A DNA stretch of 64,000 nt from Gordonibacter massiliensis (ex Traore et al. 2017) (GCA_900170005.1 LT827128.1:186001-250000); one strand, 5' to 3'. Shown: positions 36,763 to 45,832, numbered from the stretch's first letter. Notes: generated from the letters alone by a model not told the origin. Translations and numbers: made by a program.

Positions 36763-38028
36763 ATGTCTACCGATATTGATGCGCGCAGCAAGAAAAGAGC
36801 CATGCTCGTGTTCGTGGGCTGTTGCGTCATGCAGGCGTTCGGCTTGGGAACCGTGCTGAACTCCTCGTCTGCGTTTTTCGCCATCGTTCCCGCCGCGGTT
36901 GGCGTGGACATGGGCGTGTTCGCCATGTGGATAACCTGCTACGGTATCGCCGCATTGTTCGGTACGTTCTTCGCGGGAATACTTATACCCAAGTTTGGCG
37001 CGAAGATCGTCATTTCTTTCGACGTTGTCGTCACCGCCCTTTGCGTCGTTGCGTTCACGTTCGCCGATGCAACCTGGACTTGGCAGTTCATGGTCATCGG
37101 GGCGATCATGGGCCTCACGGGCGGCATGTACTTTTTGTATGCCACGCCGCTGCTCATGGGCGCATGGTTCGGCAAGAAGGTGCTCGGACGCTACCTGGGC
37201 ATCGCCCAGCTGATGTCCGGTGTTGGCGGAGCGCTCTTTCCGCTGGTGTTCACCTCTCTGTCCACGGTCATGGGGTGGCAGAGCGCCTATTATCTGAATG
37301 CGGTCCTGCTGCTGTGCATCCTCATCTTCTCGCTCACGGTGTTCTGCGAGGACCCGGCGAAGATCGGCTTGCATGCCTTCGGCGCGGAAGAGGACGAGAT
37401 GGGCGAATCCAAGAGCCTTCCGGGCGTTCCGTTGAAGTTCGCGTTGCCGACGCTCGCCTTCGTTCTGCTGTTCTTGGGTTGCACGTTGTCGGCTTTTCCG
37501 GGCAGCTTCAACTCCTTCGTTCAGGCGAATGCTGTCGAGGTGCTGGGTCCCGAGGCCCTCATCTTCTCATCGACGCTCATGATCGCCCTGCAGGTTGGTT
37601 ACATCATCGCCTCCCTGGTCGGGGGCATACTGGTCGACAAGATCGGCGTGCGTTGGCTCACGGTCATCCTGTACGCCATCCTGATCGTCTGCTACATCAG
37701 CTTCTCCATGGCCTCCACCGAAATGGCCCTTATGGTAACGGCGTTCTTCTTCGGTATGAACAACGCTATCGTCACCATTTCCGTACCGATGCTCGCACGC
37801 GAGCACTTCGGCATGAAGGCCTACGATAAGATCCTGTCCTACTGCATGATGGGCGTTGGTTTGTGCGGCTCCATGGGCGCTCCGGTCATCGGCATCATCT
37901 TCGATATGACGAAAACGTACAGCGGCTCGTTTTTGGTCGGCGCCGTTATCGCGGCCGTTGCCATCGTTATCATCCTGCTGTCGTTCGTCCCCGCCAAGAA
38001 AGTCAAAGAAGCCCATTGGGAAGCTTGA
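36763..38028 (+). CDS. MFS transporter (1)
   Basis: 421 residues with twelve hydrophobic segments and a central cytoplasmic loop. ATG 36763 has AAGGAGG. The N terminus is FVGCCVMQAFGLGTVLNSSSAFFAIVPAAVGVD. It is like the oxalate/formate-type MFS group that moves small organic anions. It is the first of two MFS genes after enzyme B. The likely job is uptake of the enzyme's substrate or export of its product. Confidence 0.88.
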   Translation: MSTDIDARSKKRAMLVFVGCCVMQAFGLGTVLNSSSAFFAIVPAAVGVDMGVFAMWITCYGIAALFGTFFAGILIPKFGAKIVISFDVVVTALCVVAFTFADATWTWQFMVIGAIMGLTGGMYFLYATPLLMGAWFGKKVLGRYLGIAQLMSGVGGALFPLVFTSLSTVMGWQSAYYLNAVLLLCILIFSLTVFCEDPAKIGLHAFGAEEDEMGESKSLPGVPLKFALPTLAFVLLFLGCTLSAFPGSFNSFVQANAVEVLGPEALIFSSTLMIALQVGYIIASLVGGILVDKIGVRWLTVILYAILIVCYISFSMASTEMALMVTAFFFGMNNAIVTISVPMLAREHFGMKAYDKILSYCMMGVGLCGSMGAPVIGIIFDMTKTYSGSFLVGAVIAAVAIVIILLSFVPAKKVKEAHWEA

Positions 38029-38070
38029 TGAGCTTGGGAGAGAAAGACGTTTTATTGGAGGCTTGATCGT

Positions 38071-38160
38071 ATGAGTGCGAAACGACCGATCGTTCTTGGT
38101 GGTCTTCCCTGGAACTCGGGGCTGCATTTGCCGGGACGTATGTGGTTCATGCCCAACTAG
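38071..38160 (+). CDS. possible 29-residue leader peptide
   Basis: ATG 38071 with TGGAGG (38056-38061) nine bases upstream; the stop TAG is at 38158. The peptide begins MSAKRPIVLGGLPW and contains two Trp. It lies alone between two MFS genes and is followed by a hairpin just before the second. It could be a regulatory leader, a secreted or modified peptide, or chance. Confidence 0.4.
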   Translation: MSAKRPIVLGGLPWNSGLHLPGRMWFMPN

Positions 38161-38176
38161 TGACCATCGATTGCTC

Positions 38177-38216
38177 GACCTTCCCTGCCTTTGGCCGGGC
38201 GGGGGAGGTCGTTTAA
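38177..38216 (+). terminator. hairpin/attenuator before MFS transporter 2
   Basis: CGACCTTCCCTGCC and GGGCGGGGGAGGTCG form an imperfect stem followed by TTT. It sits directly in front of the ribosome site of the gene at 38230. Confidence 0.45.
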
Positions 38217-38229
38217 GGAGGTGTTTTCC

Positions 38230-39474
38230 GTGTCGGAGAAAACACACGGCATCCACTACGCATGGTGGGTGATGATCGGATGCTTCTTTCTTCAGGCCGG
38301 GGCTCTGGGGGCCATCATGAACTCGGGTGGCATTTTCTTCGTGCCCGTCTGCAACGAGCTCGGCTTCGACCGCGGAGCGTTGGCGCTCTATCTCACGTTC
38401 TACTTCATCGCTACCACGTTCACGTATCCGCTGGTGGCGAAATATCTTCCAAAATGGAATTTCCGCGTGTTCCTGACTGTGTGCTTTCTCGTTCTTGCGG
38501 CGACCGAGGCCGCCATGGGTTTTATGAGCGAGCTTTGGCAGTGGTACGTGGCGGGCGTCGTCTTGGGGGTGGCGGGTGCGCTCGTGTTCGTGGTGGCGTC
38601 GACGGTGCTCATCGAGAATTGGTTCATCGCCAAGCGCGGCACGGCTTTGGGTATCGCCATGTGCGGGTCGGGCATCGGCGGGTTTTTCTTTCCGATGTTC
38701 GGCAATTACCTCATCGAGGCTATTGGCTGGCGCATGGCGTATCCGAGCATAGCCCTCGTCATGTGCGTCATCGTCCTTCCGTTTACGATGTTCGTTTTCC
38801 GCCTTCATCCTTCGGATCTTGGACTCAAGCCGTATGGGGCGGAGCGCGCCGAGGAGATGGCGGCGACTGAAGCGGCGGCGAAGGGCATGCCGGCCAAGAA
38901 GGCCATCGTCACGCTCGCTTTCGTGTGCATCTTCTTCTATGCGGGCATCGAGGCCCTGTTCAGTGGCTACAACAATCATTTGCCGGGATTCGCTGAGTCG
39001 ATCGGTTACTCGGCGGCGTTCGGCGCGGGCATTCTGTCGCTGGCCCAATTGGGCTACAGTGTGGCGACGCTCGTGATGGGATGGGTCACCGACAAGATAG
39101 GCGTGGCCGCGTCCACGTACATCACCCTCGGCGTGACGGCAGCCTCGCTGCTCGGTTTCTCGTTTTTGCAGGCGGAAGTGCCCCTTATGGTATGCGCTTT
39201 CGTGTTCGGCATGAACTCGGTCATCATCACCATCTCGGTTCCGACGCTCATATCGGAACTGTTCGGGAAAAAGTATTTCGCGCAGATCCTGTCGTATTCG
39301 CGCATGTCTGGCGTCATAGGCTGTTTCGGTGCTGCCGCAGTGGGGGCTTGCTACGACTTCACGGGAAGCTACGTCGGGTCGTTCTTCGTCGGCATCGTCA
39401 TCCTGGCCATATGCGCGGTGCTGGTAGGCGTCGCCCTTACGCAAAAGAAAAAGCTGCGAGCGCAGTGGGAGTGA
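38230..39474 (+). CDS. MFS transporter (2)
   Basis: 414 residues from GTG 38230. AAGGAGG at 38214-38221 sets the start; the longer frame to 38191 reads through the hairpin. Twelve membrane segments, beginning HYAWWVMIGCFFLQAGALGAIMNSGGIFFVPVCNELG. It is related to transporter 1 but clearly diverged. Two MFS genes for one reductase suggest separate substrates or import and export. Confidence 0.88.
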   Translation: MSEKTHGIHYAWWVMIGCFFLQAGALGAIMNSGGIFFVPVCNELGFDRGALALYLTFYFIATTFTYPLVAKYLPKWNFRVFLTVCFLVLAATEAAMGFMSELWQWYVAGVVLGVAGALVFVVASTVLIENWFIAKRGTALGIAMCGSGIGGFFFPMFGNYLIEAIGWRMAYPSIALVMCVIVLPFTMFVFRLHPSDLGLKPYGAERAEEMAATEAAAKGMPAKKAIVTLAFVCIFFYAGIEALFSGYNNHLPGFAESIGYSAAFGAGILSLAQLGYSVATLVMGWVTDKIGVAASTYITLGVTAASLLGFSFLQAEVPLMVCAFVFGMNSVIITISVPTLISELFGKKYFAQILSYSRMSGVIGCFGAAAVGACYDFTGSYVGSFFVGIVILAICAVLVGVALTQKKKLRAQWE

Positions 39475-39819
39475 GGAATGCACGAGGATGACGGCCGGCT
39501 CCTTCCTGTTCGAAATGCTATACCCGCAAAAACGCCGGTCAGCCTCTAAGGTCTGGGGCCTTATCCCGGCTGGTGGCACCTCGGGCGGGGGAGCCTGCCG
39601 GCACCGCACGAAAATAAGCATCCAAAACACCCCGTTTTAGCCTTGGCGAGCAATGCGCGCGAGCGCGTAAGGCAGCTACTATGCGTCCGATCCGACGGGC
39701 ACCGGTCGGCGTCGGATCGTTTCCAGGACTGTTGCCGGAAGACGGCAGTTCAACGCATTTGGACGGCGTGCGGTCGCACTTTGCCCGAATGCACACGACG
39801 AGGAGAGAAAGGAGAGAGC
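39475..39819. other. 345-bp region upstream of enzyme C
   Basis: No gene is seen. It includes a G+C-rich inverted stretch near 39560-39605. It also includes a perfect 10-bp stem CGATCCGACG (39688-39697)/CGTCGGATCG (39710-39719) followed by TTTCC, which could terminate the MFS transcript or attenuate enzyme C. The upstream block seen before enzymes A and B is not present here. Confidence 0.5.
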
Positions 39820-42381
39820 ATGGCTGACTATCAGGAATTCCTTGACGGCATCGATCGCGCGGCCTATCACGATAGGGAGTGGCAGTGGGAGGAGGACGGT
39901 TACACCGTCACTCGCACGTATCACTATTCGCCCCCGGGATGCCACACGTCCTGCGGCATTTTGCTGTACGAGAAAGACGGAAAGGTGGAGCGTGTCGAAG
40001 GCGACCCGCTCGACCCGTGCACGAACGGCAAGCTGTGCATCAAGTGCCTGACGCTCGACGAATCGCTCAACCACCCCGATCGCCTGAAGTATCCCATGAG
40101 ACGCGCGGGGGAACGCGGCGAGAACAAATGGGAGCGCATCTCGTGGGACGAGGCGTACGACGAGATCGAAGCGAGAGTGAAGGACATTTGGGAAACGGAC
40201 GGCGGGAACGCCATCATTTGCGTGCACGGCACGGGCCGCAACATCAACTGGCAGGTTCCGTTCTTCGGCCAAGCTGGCTTGAAGACGCCGAACATCTCCA
40301 CGTTCGGGTTCACGGGGTTCTCGTGCTACATGCCGCGCATCTGCGGCAGCATCGCGCCCTTCGGCGATTTTCCCATCGTGGATGCGTCGGAGACGCATGC
40401 GGATCGCTACAACAACCCCGAATGGGTTCCCCCCGAGGTGCTCGTCGTGTGGGGCAACGAGCCGCTGGCGTCGAACGCGGACGGCTACGTGGGTCACTGG
40501 CTGGTGCAATGCGTGCAGATGGGGACGAAGATCATTTCCATCGATCCGCGCCTGACGTGGTGGGGCGTTCGTGCCGAGTACTGGTTGCAGATTCGCCCCG
40601 GCACCGATGCCGCCTTGGGCTGCGCATGGCTGAACGTCATTATCGAGGAGGGGCTCTTCGATCGGGAGTACGTGGATTGCTGGTGCTCCGGTTTCGACGA
40701 GCTGGCTGCGTCGGTAAAAGAAACCACGCCGGAGTGGGCTGCCGAGATATGCGACCTTGACGCCGAGGATATCCGCGCATCCGCGCGCCTGTACGCCCAG
40801 GCCACGCCCGGTGCCATCCAGTGGGGCCTTGCGTTCGACCAGCAGCTTTCCGCCATGGCTTTGTGCCTTGCCGGGTGCGACCTCATGGCTATCTGCGGCA
40901 ACGTGGACGTACCGGGTGGCAATATCCTGGTGCACAACGCGTTCGAAATCAACGCTGGTTACGCTTCGGGCGAGAACCTGACACCGGCCGAATGGCGGGC
41001 CAAGAAGCTCAACAACAACTTCGCCCTGTCCATCGAAGGCGGCGACTTCGTGGCGCATGCAAGCTCAGACGGTCTGCTCCAGGCCATCGAAGAGGGCTTC
41101 CCGTATCCGATTAAAATGATGTGGATACAATCCTCCAACACGTTGTCCTGTCCGAGCCAAGACTCTCCGCGCGTGTTGCAGGCTATGCGAAACATCCCGT
41201 TTATCGTCAACGCCGATCCCTATCTGACGCCCACGTCGGTGGCCCTGGCCGACATCGTCTTGCCGGTGGCCATGAGCGCCGAGCGCAACTCGGCGCGCAC
41301 CTGGTGGTCTCCCTGCCGCGCTATGGTGAAAGTCGTCGACTTCTACGAGGCCAAGTCCGACGAGCAGATCATCCTCGATTTGGGCAAGCGCTTGAACCCG
41401 GAGGTGTTCGGCCAGTGGGAGACCGATATCGACTGGTTGAATTGGTATCTGCACGACGGCACCGGTTCGTTCTCTGCGACGACGGAGGCCACCGATCAAG
41501 GCGGTGCCAAGAACTCGGGCAAAACGCTTTTCACCGCTTCATGGGACGAGCTCGTGCGCGATCCCGATATGGTGGGGCATGCGTACGACGAGTTCAACGC
41601 CACGTATCGCAAGGCCGAGAAGGGCATGTTCCGCGCGGACGGCTCGGTGGGCTACGGCACGCCGTCGGGACGGTTGGAGCTCGCCCCCATGCTGTACCGT
41701 TATTGGGGGCTTAACACCACGCCGTTCCATACCGAGCCGCCGGAGAGCCCGCTGTCCACGCCGGAGCTCATGGAGGAGTATCCGCTTGTCCTCACCTGCG
41801 GCGGCCGTTCGTTCGAGTTCTTCCACAGCGAGCACCGGCAGCTGCCCACCATGCGCGAGCTGCATCCTCAGCCGCGGGTGCTCGTCAACCCCGCCACGGC
41901 CGAAAAGTACGGTATCCAAGACGGGCAATGGGTGTGGATCGAGAACGATCACGGTCGTTTCAAGCAGCAGGCGAAGGTGTCCCCGGTGGTTAACGAGAAA
42001 ACCGTCCATGCCGAGCATGGATGGTGGTTCCCCGAAACCGAGGCGGCGGCGCCGTTCCTGTTCGGCACGTTCGAATCCAATCCGAACAACTGCACCAAGG
42101 CGTTCGTCACGGGCCAAGGCGGCGTGGGATCCCCCATCAAAGGGATGATTTGCAGGATATATCCGGTGCAGGAGGGCGATACGATGCCTTATGAGCAGAT
42201 TGCCGCCACTGGGAATTTCCCCTGGTATCAAAAGGTCGAATCACCTCGTCAGGAAGAGATCGAACGATTCCGTGAGGCGCAGAAGGCGGGCATGGAATAC
42301 GACGTCATGGCCAATCAACTGGTCGACCCCGCAACGGGCGAGCGCACCGATCTGAAGACCGGCGCCAAGGTCGAAGCGTAG
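39820..42381 (+). CDS. molybdopterin oxidoreductase catalytic subunit C
   Basis: 853 residues from ATG 39820 (AAAGGAG). The longer frame to 39643 lacks a ribosome site. N-terminal Cys C41-x3-C45 and C73-x2-C76 (GCHTSCG, CIKC). The Mo-ligand region is TGFSCYMPRICG (C169). HGTGRNINWQVPF, VVWGNEPLASNADG, DPRLTWWGVRAE and FFHSEHRQLPTMRELHPQP are conserved with B and E. The C terminus is about 40 residues longer than in B. Cytoplasmic, no Tat signal. It is a catechol-dehydroxylase-like candidate. Confidence 0.9.
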   Translation: MADYQEFLDGIDRAAYHDREWQWEEDGYTVTRTYHYSPPGCHTSCGILLYEKDGKVERVEGDPLDPCTNGKLCIKCLTLDESLNHPDRLKYPMRRAGERGENKWERISWDEAYDEIEARVKDIWETDGGNAIICVHGTGRNINWQVPFFGQAGLKTPNISTFGFTGFSCYMPRICGSIAPFGDFPIVDASETHADRYNNPEWVPPEVLVVWGNEPLASNADGYVGHWLVQCVQMGTKIISIDPRLTWWGVRAEYWLQIRPGTDAALGCAWLNVIIEEGLFDREYVDCWCSGFDELAASVKETTPEWAAEICDLDAEDIRASARLYAQATPGAIQWGLAFDQQLSAMALCLAGCDLMAICGNVDVPGGNILVHNAFEINAGYASGENLTPAEWRAKKLNNNFALSIEGGDFVAHASSDGLLQAIEEGFPYPIKMMWIQSSNTLSCPSQDSPRVLQAMRNIPFIVNADPYLTPTSVALADIVLPVAMSAERNSARTWWSPCRAMVKVVDFYEAKSDEQIILDLGKRLNPEVFGQWETDIDWLNWYLHDGTGSFSATTEATDQGGAKNSGKTLFTASWDELVRDPDMVGHAYDEFNATYRKAEKGMFRADGSVGYGTPSGRLELAPMLYRYWGLNTTPFHTEPPESPLSTPELMEEYPLVLTCGGRSFEFFHSEHRQLPTMRELHPQPRVLVNPATAEKYGIQDGQWVWIENDHGRFKQQAKVSPVVNEKTVHAEHGWWFPETEAAAPFLFGTFESNPNNCTKAFVTGQGGVGSPIKGMICRIYPVQEGDTMPYEQIAATGNFPWYQKVESPRQEEIERFREAQKAGMEYDVMANQLVDPATGERTDLKTGAKVEA

Positions 42382-42407
42382 CGGTTGTTGCGGAAAGGAG
42401 TTTCATC

Positions 42408-42749
42408 ATGACCAAGGCGATCCTGATCAACTACGAGTACTGCACGGGCTGCCACAGCTGCGAGGTGGCCTGCAAGAAGGAGCTCGGCCTGCCCAAGGGC
42501 GAGTTCGGCATCAAGCTCACCGAGACCGGCCCCTGGGAGCGCGAGGGCGAGAAGGGCCCCGAGCGCTGGGAGTGGACGTGGCTGCCGGTGCTCACCAAGG
42601 CGTGCGACATGTGCGCGTCGCGCACGCAGGCCGGCAAGATGCCCATGTGCGTGCAGCACTGCCAGGCCTGGTGCATGTACTACGGCGAGGCCGAGGAGCT
42701 GGCCAAGAAGATGGACGGCGGCGGCCGCTGGGCGCTGTACGCGAAATAG
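42408..42749 (+). CDS. 4Fe-4S electron-transfer subunit of enzyme C
   Basis: 113 residues. Same two cluster motifs as the partner of enzyme B (CTGCHSCEVACK; CDMC...CVQHC), differing only at KDGPER/EKGPER-type and TGAG/TQAG positions. The near-identical block starts about ten bases before the ATG and ends at the stop. This points to recent duplication or gene conversion. Confidence 0.93.
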   Translation: MTKAILINYEYCTGCHSCEVACKKELGLPKGEFGIKLTETGPWEREGEKGPERWEWTWLPVLTKACDMCASRTQAGKMPMCVQHCQAWCMYYGEAEELAKKMDGGGRWALYAK

Positions 42750-43061
42750 GGGCCTCTGCCATCGGATCGGCATTGCGGGGATGCATGGCGCATCCCCGCG
42801 AGCTGTCTTTTGGGCGAATTCGAAAAACGAGGTTGGGCCCATCGAAAACGAATGCTGCTTTTGGGGAAACCCCGGCCGCTCTCTCTCGCCCCCTCCCGTA
42901 CAGGCGGGATGATAATCGGTTATAATCGAACCATGGGGACAGCGGGAACGGGTCGCGCTCTTTGCCGAAAAACGACTCGTTTTCCGCGAGCGGTAGACAG
43001 TGTCGCGGGCTTCGAGAAGGCGCCGGCGCCGTCGACAACGAGCGGGGCAGGGGGGCCGGGT
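42750..43061. other. 312-bp region upstream of the LysR gene
   Basis: No gene is called, although the LysR frame is open back to 42810. It contains GATAATCGGTTATAATCGAACC (about 42909-42930), a good -10 region with a T-N11-A-like inverted patch. The stretch GAATTCGAAAAACGAGGTTGGGCCC (about 42817) resembles GAGTTCCGAAAACCAAGTTTTGACCC at about 52371. Confidence 0.4.
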
Positions 43062-43934
43062 ATGGAAATCCACCAACTTCGTCATCTGCTGGCTGCGGCA
43101 GAGAACTCCAGTTACGCCCAGGCGGCCAAACGGTGCTTCACCAGCAGGCAGAACGTCGCCCATTCCATCAAGGCCATCGAGACCGAGCTCGGCATCGCGC
43201 TCTTCGAGCGCCATGGCAACGAGATGGTGCTCACTCCCGCAGGGCAGCAGCTCGCCGGCGAGGCGCGCGAGATCGTCACGAAGGTGGACGGCTTGCACGT
43301 CATGTTCGCCGGCCCCGACGCAACCGACCAAACGCTCAACCTCGCGGTGAGCACCAACCTCTTCGCGGGGATATCGCTGGGTACCGACGAGTACATCGCG
43401 CAGCATTCCGACCGGCTGCGGGTGTCCGAGATGAGCTGCGAGGATTGCTACCGATCGGTTTGCACGGGGAAGGCCGACGTCGCCGTCATCATGTGCATGG
43501 AGCGGAAGTTCCCCGATTGCGACGTGCTCGAGATGGGGGAGGGCTCGGTTTCGTTCGCGCTGACGAGCGCCGCATCGCCGTTGGGCCGCAAGGAGAGCCT
43601 GTCGGTGATGGACTTGAAGGACCAGAAGCTGCTGCTGATGTCGGAGCCGGTCTTCCAGTACGCGCCGCTGTTCGCGCAGCTCGACTCGCTCGGCTTCGAT
43701 CGGGCCAACGTCAGCGTCATACCCAGCACGAGCTCGATGATCCACGTGGTGAAGAGGAGCGGAGGCACGGGCATCGTCTCCGACAAGTTCTCCGTGGCCC
43801 CTCCTGCGGGATTCTGCGCGATCCCCCTGTCGGATCCTCGCCTGAATTGGCACTTCTACATACTGTTCCAGAAAAACTCGGCGAGCTTCCGCTCGATAGC
43901 GAAGTTCGCCCAAGGCATCCAAGGCACCTTCTAG
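43062..43934 (+). CDS. LysR-family regulator with Cys-rich effector domain
   Basis: 290 residues from ATG 43062. The winged helix is MEIHQLRHLLAAAENSSYAQAAKRCFTSRQNVAHSIKAIETELGIALFERHG. The effector-binding domain is unusual in having five Cys within about 35 residues (MSCEDCYRSVC...IMCMERKFPDC), plus FCAIP later. It may respond to redox state or metal as well as a ligand. It sits between enzyme C and the convergent anion transporter gene and could regulate either. Confidence 0.88.
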   Translation: MEIHQLRHLLAAAENSSYAQAAKRCFTSRQNVAHSIKAIETELGIALFERHGNEMVLTPAGQQLAGEAREIVTKVDGLHVMFAGPDATDQTLNLAVSTNLFAGISLGTDEYIAQHSDRLRVSEMSCEDCYRSVCTGKADVAVIMCMERKFPDCDVLEMGEGSVSFALTSAASPLGRKESLSVMDLKDQKLLLMSEPVFQYAPLFAQLDSLGFDRANVSVIPSTSSMIHVVKRSGGTGIVSDKFSVAPPAGFCAIPLSDPRLNWHFYILFQKNSASFRSIAKFAQGIQGTF

Positions 43935-43988
43935 GCCCTCAAGAAAAGCCGAGCCCGCGCGACGCGGCTGCGGCCTGCGAGCGCGCAA

Positions 43989-44030
43989 GAAGGACGGCCC
44001 GTCGGGTTCGAACCCGACGGGCCGTCCTTC
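43989..44030. terminator. 42-bp perfect palindrome, bidirectional terminator
   Basis: The arms are perfect complements around TTCGAA with no loop. It lies between the convergent LysR and transporter genes. Long T-runs are lacking, with TCCTTCCTCTT on one side. Confidence 0.7.
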
Positions 44031-44058
44031 CTCTTCGCGACGCGCCTGCCGCCGTCGG

Positions 44059-45324
44059 CTAGAAGACCACGAGCAGGTACGCCGTAGCGATGGCAACCGT
44101 CAGCAGCATGATGGGGAAGCCTATCTTGGTGAAGCCCATGAAGCTGATGGGGTAGCCCTCCTTGTTCGCGATGCCCGACAGCACGACGTTGGCCGACGCT
44201 CCCACGAGCGACCCGTTGCCGCCGAGGCACGCGCCGAGCGAGATGGCCCACCACAAGGGAAACACGTCGATGCCCGTCTGCGCCATGACGGTGATGATGG
44301 GGATCATGGTGGCGACGAACGGGATGTTGTCGAGCACGGCCGAGAGCAGCGCCGAGCCCCACAGCAGCGCGAGCATGAGCAGCACCACGTCGCCTCCGGT
44401 GAGCGACACGAGCCCTTCCCCGATGAGCGCGATGACGCCCGTGTGCTCCATCGCTCCCACCACCACGAACAGGCCGAGGAAGAAGCCGATGGTGCCCCAT
44501 TCGACGCCTTCGAGCGCCACCTCCAAGTCGCTTCTCGATATGAGGAGCATGATTCCGGCGGCGCCCAAGGCGATCACCGCCGACTCGAGGTGCAGCACGC
44601 CGTGGAGCATGAACGCAGCGGTGACGGCCACGATCATCGCGATGCTCTTGACGAACAGGGGGCGGTCCTTGATGGCATCCTGCTCCGAAAGGGCCATCAC
44701 CTTGAGCATGTCGCCCTCGTCGACGAACAGCTTGCGTCCGTACAGCACCCTGAACACGAGCAGCAGCACGACGAGGATGACCACCACGACGGGGGCGTCG
44801 TAGCGGATGAAGTCGAAGAAGGTGAGGCCCGCAGCCGAGCCGATCATGATGTTCGGCGGGTCGCCGATGAGCGTGGCGGTCCCCCCGACGTTCGACGCGA
44901 CGATCTCCGCTATGAGGAAGGGGGTCGCGTCGATCCTGAGCGTCCGGCACAACATGATGGTCATGGGCCCGATGAGCAGGATGGTGGTCACGTTGTCGAG
45001 CAGGGCGGAGAAGACGGCCGTGATGACCACGAAGGCGACCATGATCCTCCAAGGATTCCCCTTGCACAGCTTGGCCGACCGTATGGCCACGTACTCGAAA
45101 AGCCCCGACTGCTTCACCACGGCCACGAACATCATCATGCCGCACAGCACGCCGAGCGTGTTGAAGTCTATCGACCCCATGCCCGCGTCGAAGTCGACGA
45201 CGCCGATGCAGAACAGCACGACGGCGCCGAGCAGCGCTGCGAGCGCTCGGTGGATCTTCTCCGACACGACCAGCGCCATGACGGCCACGAACACCACGAT
45301 CGAGATTATCTGCAGGGTAGTCAC
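44059..45324 (-). CDS. ion transporter superfamily permease (ArsB/NhaD/P-protein type)
   Basis: 421 residues, about eleven membrane segments. Two inverted-repeat halves carry the family signatures SALLDNVTTILLIGPM with GGTATLIGDPPNIMIG, and SAVLDNIPFVATMIPI with GNGSLVGASANVVLSG. The family moves Na+/H+, arsenite or organic anions. The specificity is not visible. It is close to P-protein/NhaD-like members. Its genomic position between molybdoenzyme modules suggests substrate or ion exchange linked to them. Confidence 0.85.
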   Translation of the reverse strand: MTTLQIISIVVFVAVMALVVSEKIHRALAALLGAVVLFCIGVVDFDAGMGSIDFNTLGVLCGMMMFVAVVKQSGLFEYVAIRSAKLCKGNPWRIMVAFVVITAVFSALLDNVTTILLIGPMTIMLCRTLRIDATPFLIAEIVASNVGGTATLIGDPPNIMIGSAAGLTFFDFIRYDAPVVVVILVVLLLVFRVLYGRKLFVDEGDMLKVMALSEQDAIKDRPLFVKSIAMIVAVTAAFMLHGVLHLESAVIALGAAGIMLLISRSDLEVALEGVEWGTIGFFLGLFVVVGAMEHTGVIALIGEGLVSLTGGDVVLLMLALLWGSALLSAVLDNIPFVATMIPIITVMAQTGIDVFPLWWAISLGACLGGNGSLVGASANVVLSGIANKEGYPISFMGFTKIGFPIMLLTVAIATAYLLVVF

Positions 45325-45366
45325 CGGTGAGCCCTCTCCTTGAAATCGAACGGTTCTGAACGCCGG

Positions 45367-45550
45367 TTACGCGCCGGGCGCGCCCGAGGAGCCGGGTTTA
45401 TTGGCGGAGCCGGGGTTGCCGGGCGCGGCGGGGGTTCCGGGAGCCCCGGGAGCTGCGGGGGCTCCGGGTGCACCGGGCGCCGCAGGGGCCGGGTTTATTG
45501 GCGGAGCCGGGGTTGCCGGGCGCGGAGGTGGTCGCTGGTCTGAAGCACAT
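45367..45550 (-). pseudogene. MCFRPA-type protein remnant with collagen-like Gly-Pro repeats
   Basis: It starts MCFRPATTSAPGNPGSANKPG, then a frame change at the C-run (about 45490) turns the tail into Arg-rich nonsense ending at 45398. In the other frame the same DNA reads APGAPGAPAAPGAPGTPAAPG and ends at 45367. A stretch of about 36 bp coding for APGNPGSANKPG is directly repeated (45391-45428 and 45489-45525). It has no CxxC ribbon, unlike the relative at 23.6 kb. Confidence 0.5.
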
Positions 45551-45591
45551 GGTGGCTCTCCTTCTCTTCGGGGCGGGGCGGCGTTCGCGGG

Positions 45592-45753
45592 TTAGCGGCG
45601 GAACTTCTCCATCTTCCGGTCGTATTCCTCGAAGCACTCGCTTATCCGTTGGTTTCTTGTCTTGCTCTTGTTCTTCCTTCTGCCGACGGCTGCCGCCAAC
45701 AGAAGGAACGCGATGCCGACGACGATCGCGCCGACGAGGCCGGGGTCTCCCAT
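45592..45753 (-). CDS. 53-residue single-span membrane protein
   Basis: Minus-strand ATG 45753 preceded by AAGGAGGTGGCT, a strong ribosome site. MGDPGLVGAIVVGIAFLLLAAAVGRRK is one membrane helix followed by basic residues, then a charged tail (ECFEEYDRKMEKFRR). It lies 79 bases after the DASS transporter in the same direction and may be a small subunit or regulator of it. Confidence 0.65.
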   Translation of the reverse strand: MGDPGLVGAIVVGIAFLLLAAAVGRRKNKSKTRNQRISECFEEYDRKMEKFRR

Positions 45754-45832
45754 AGCCACCTCCTTGGGTGCGCGGAGCGCAACGGCTCGGTCGTCGGGCG
45801 GCCGAGGCCGCCCGACGCGGTTGGAAACGGGG

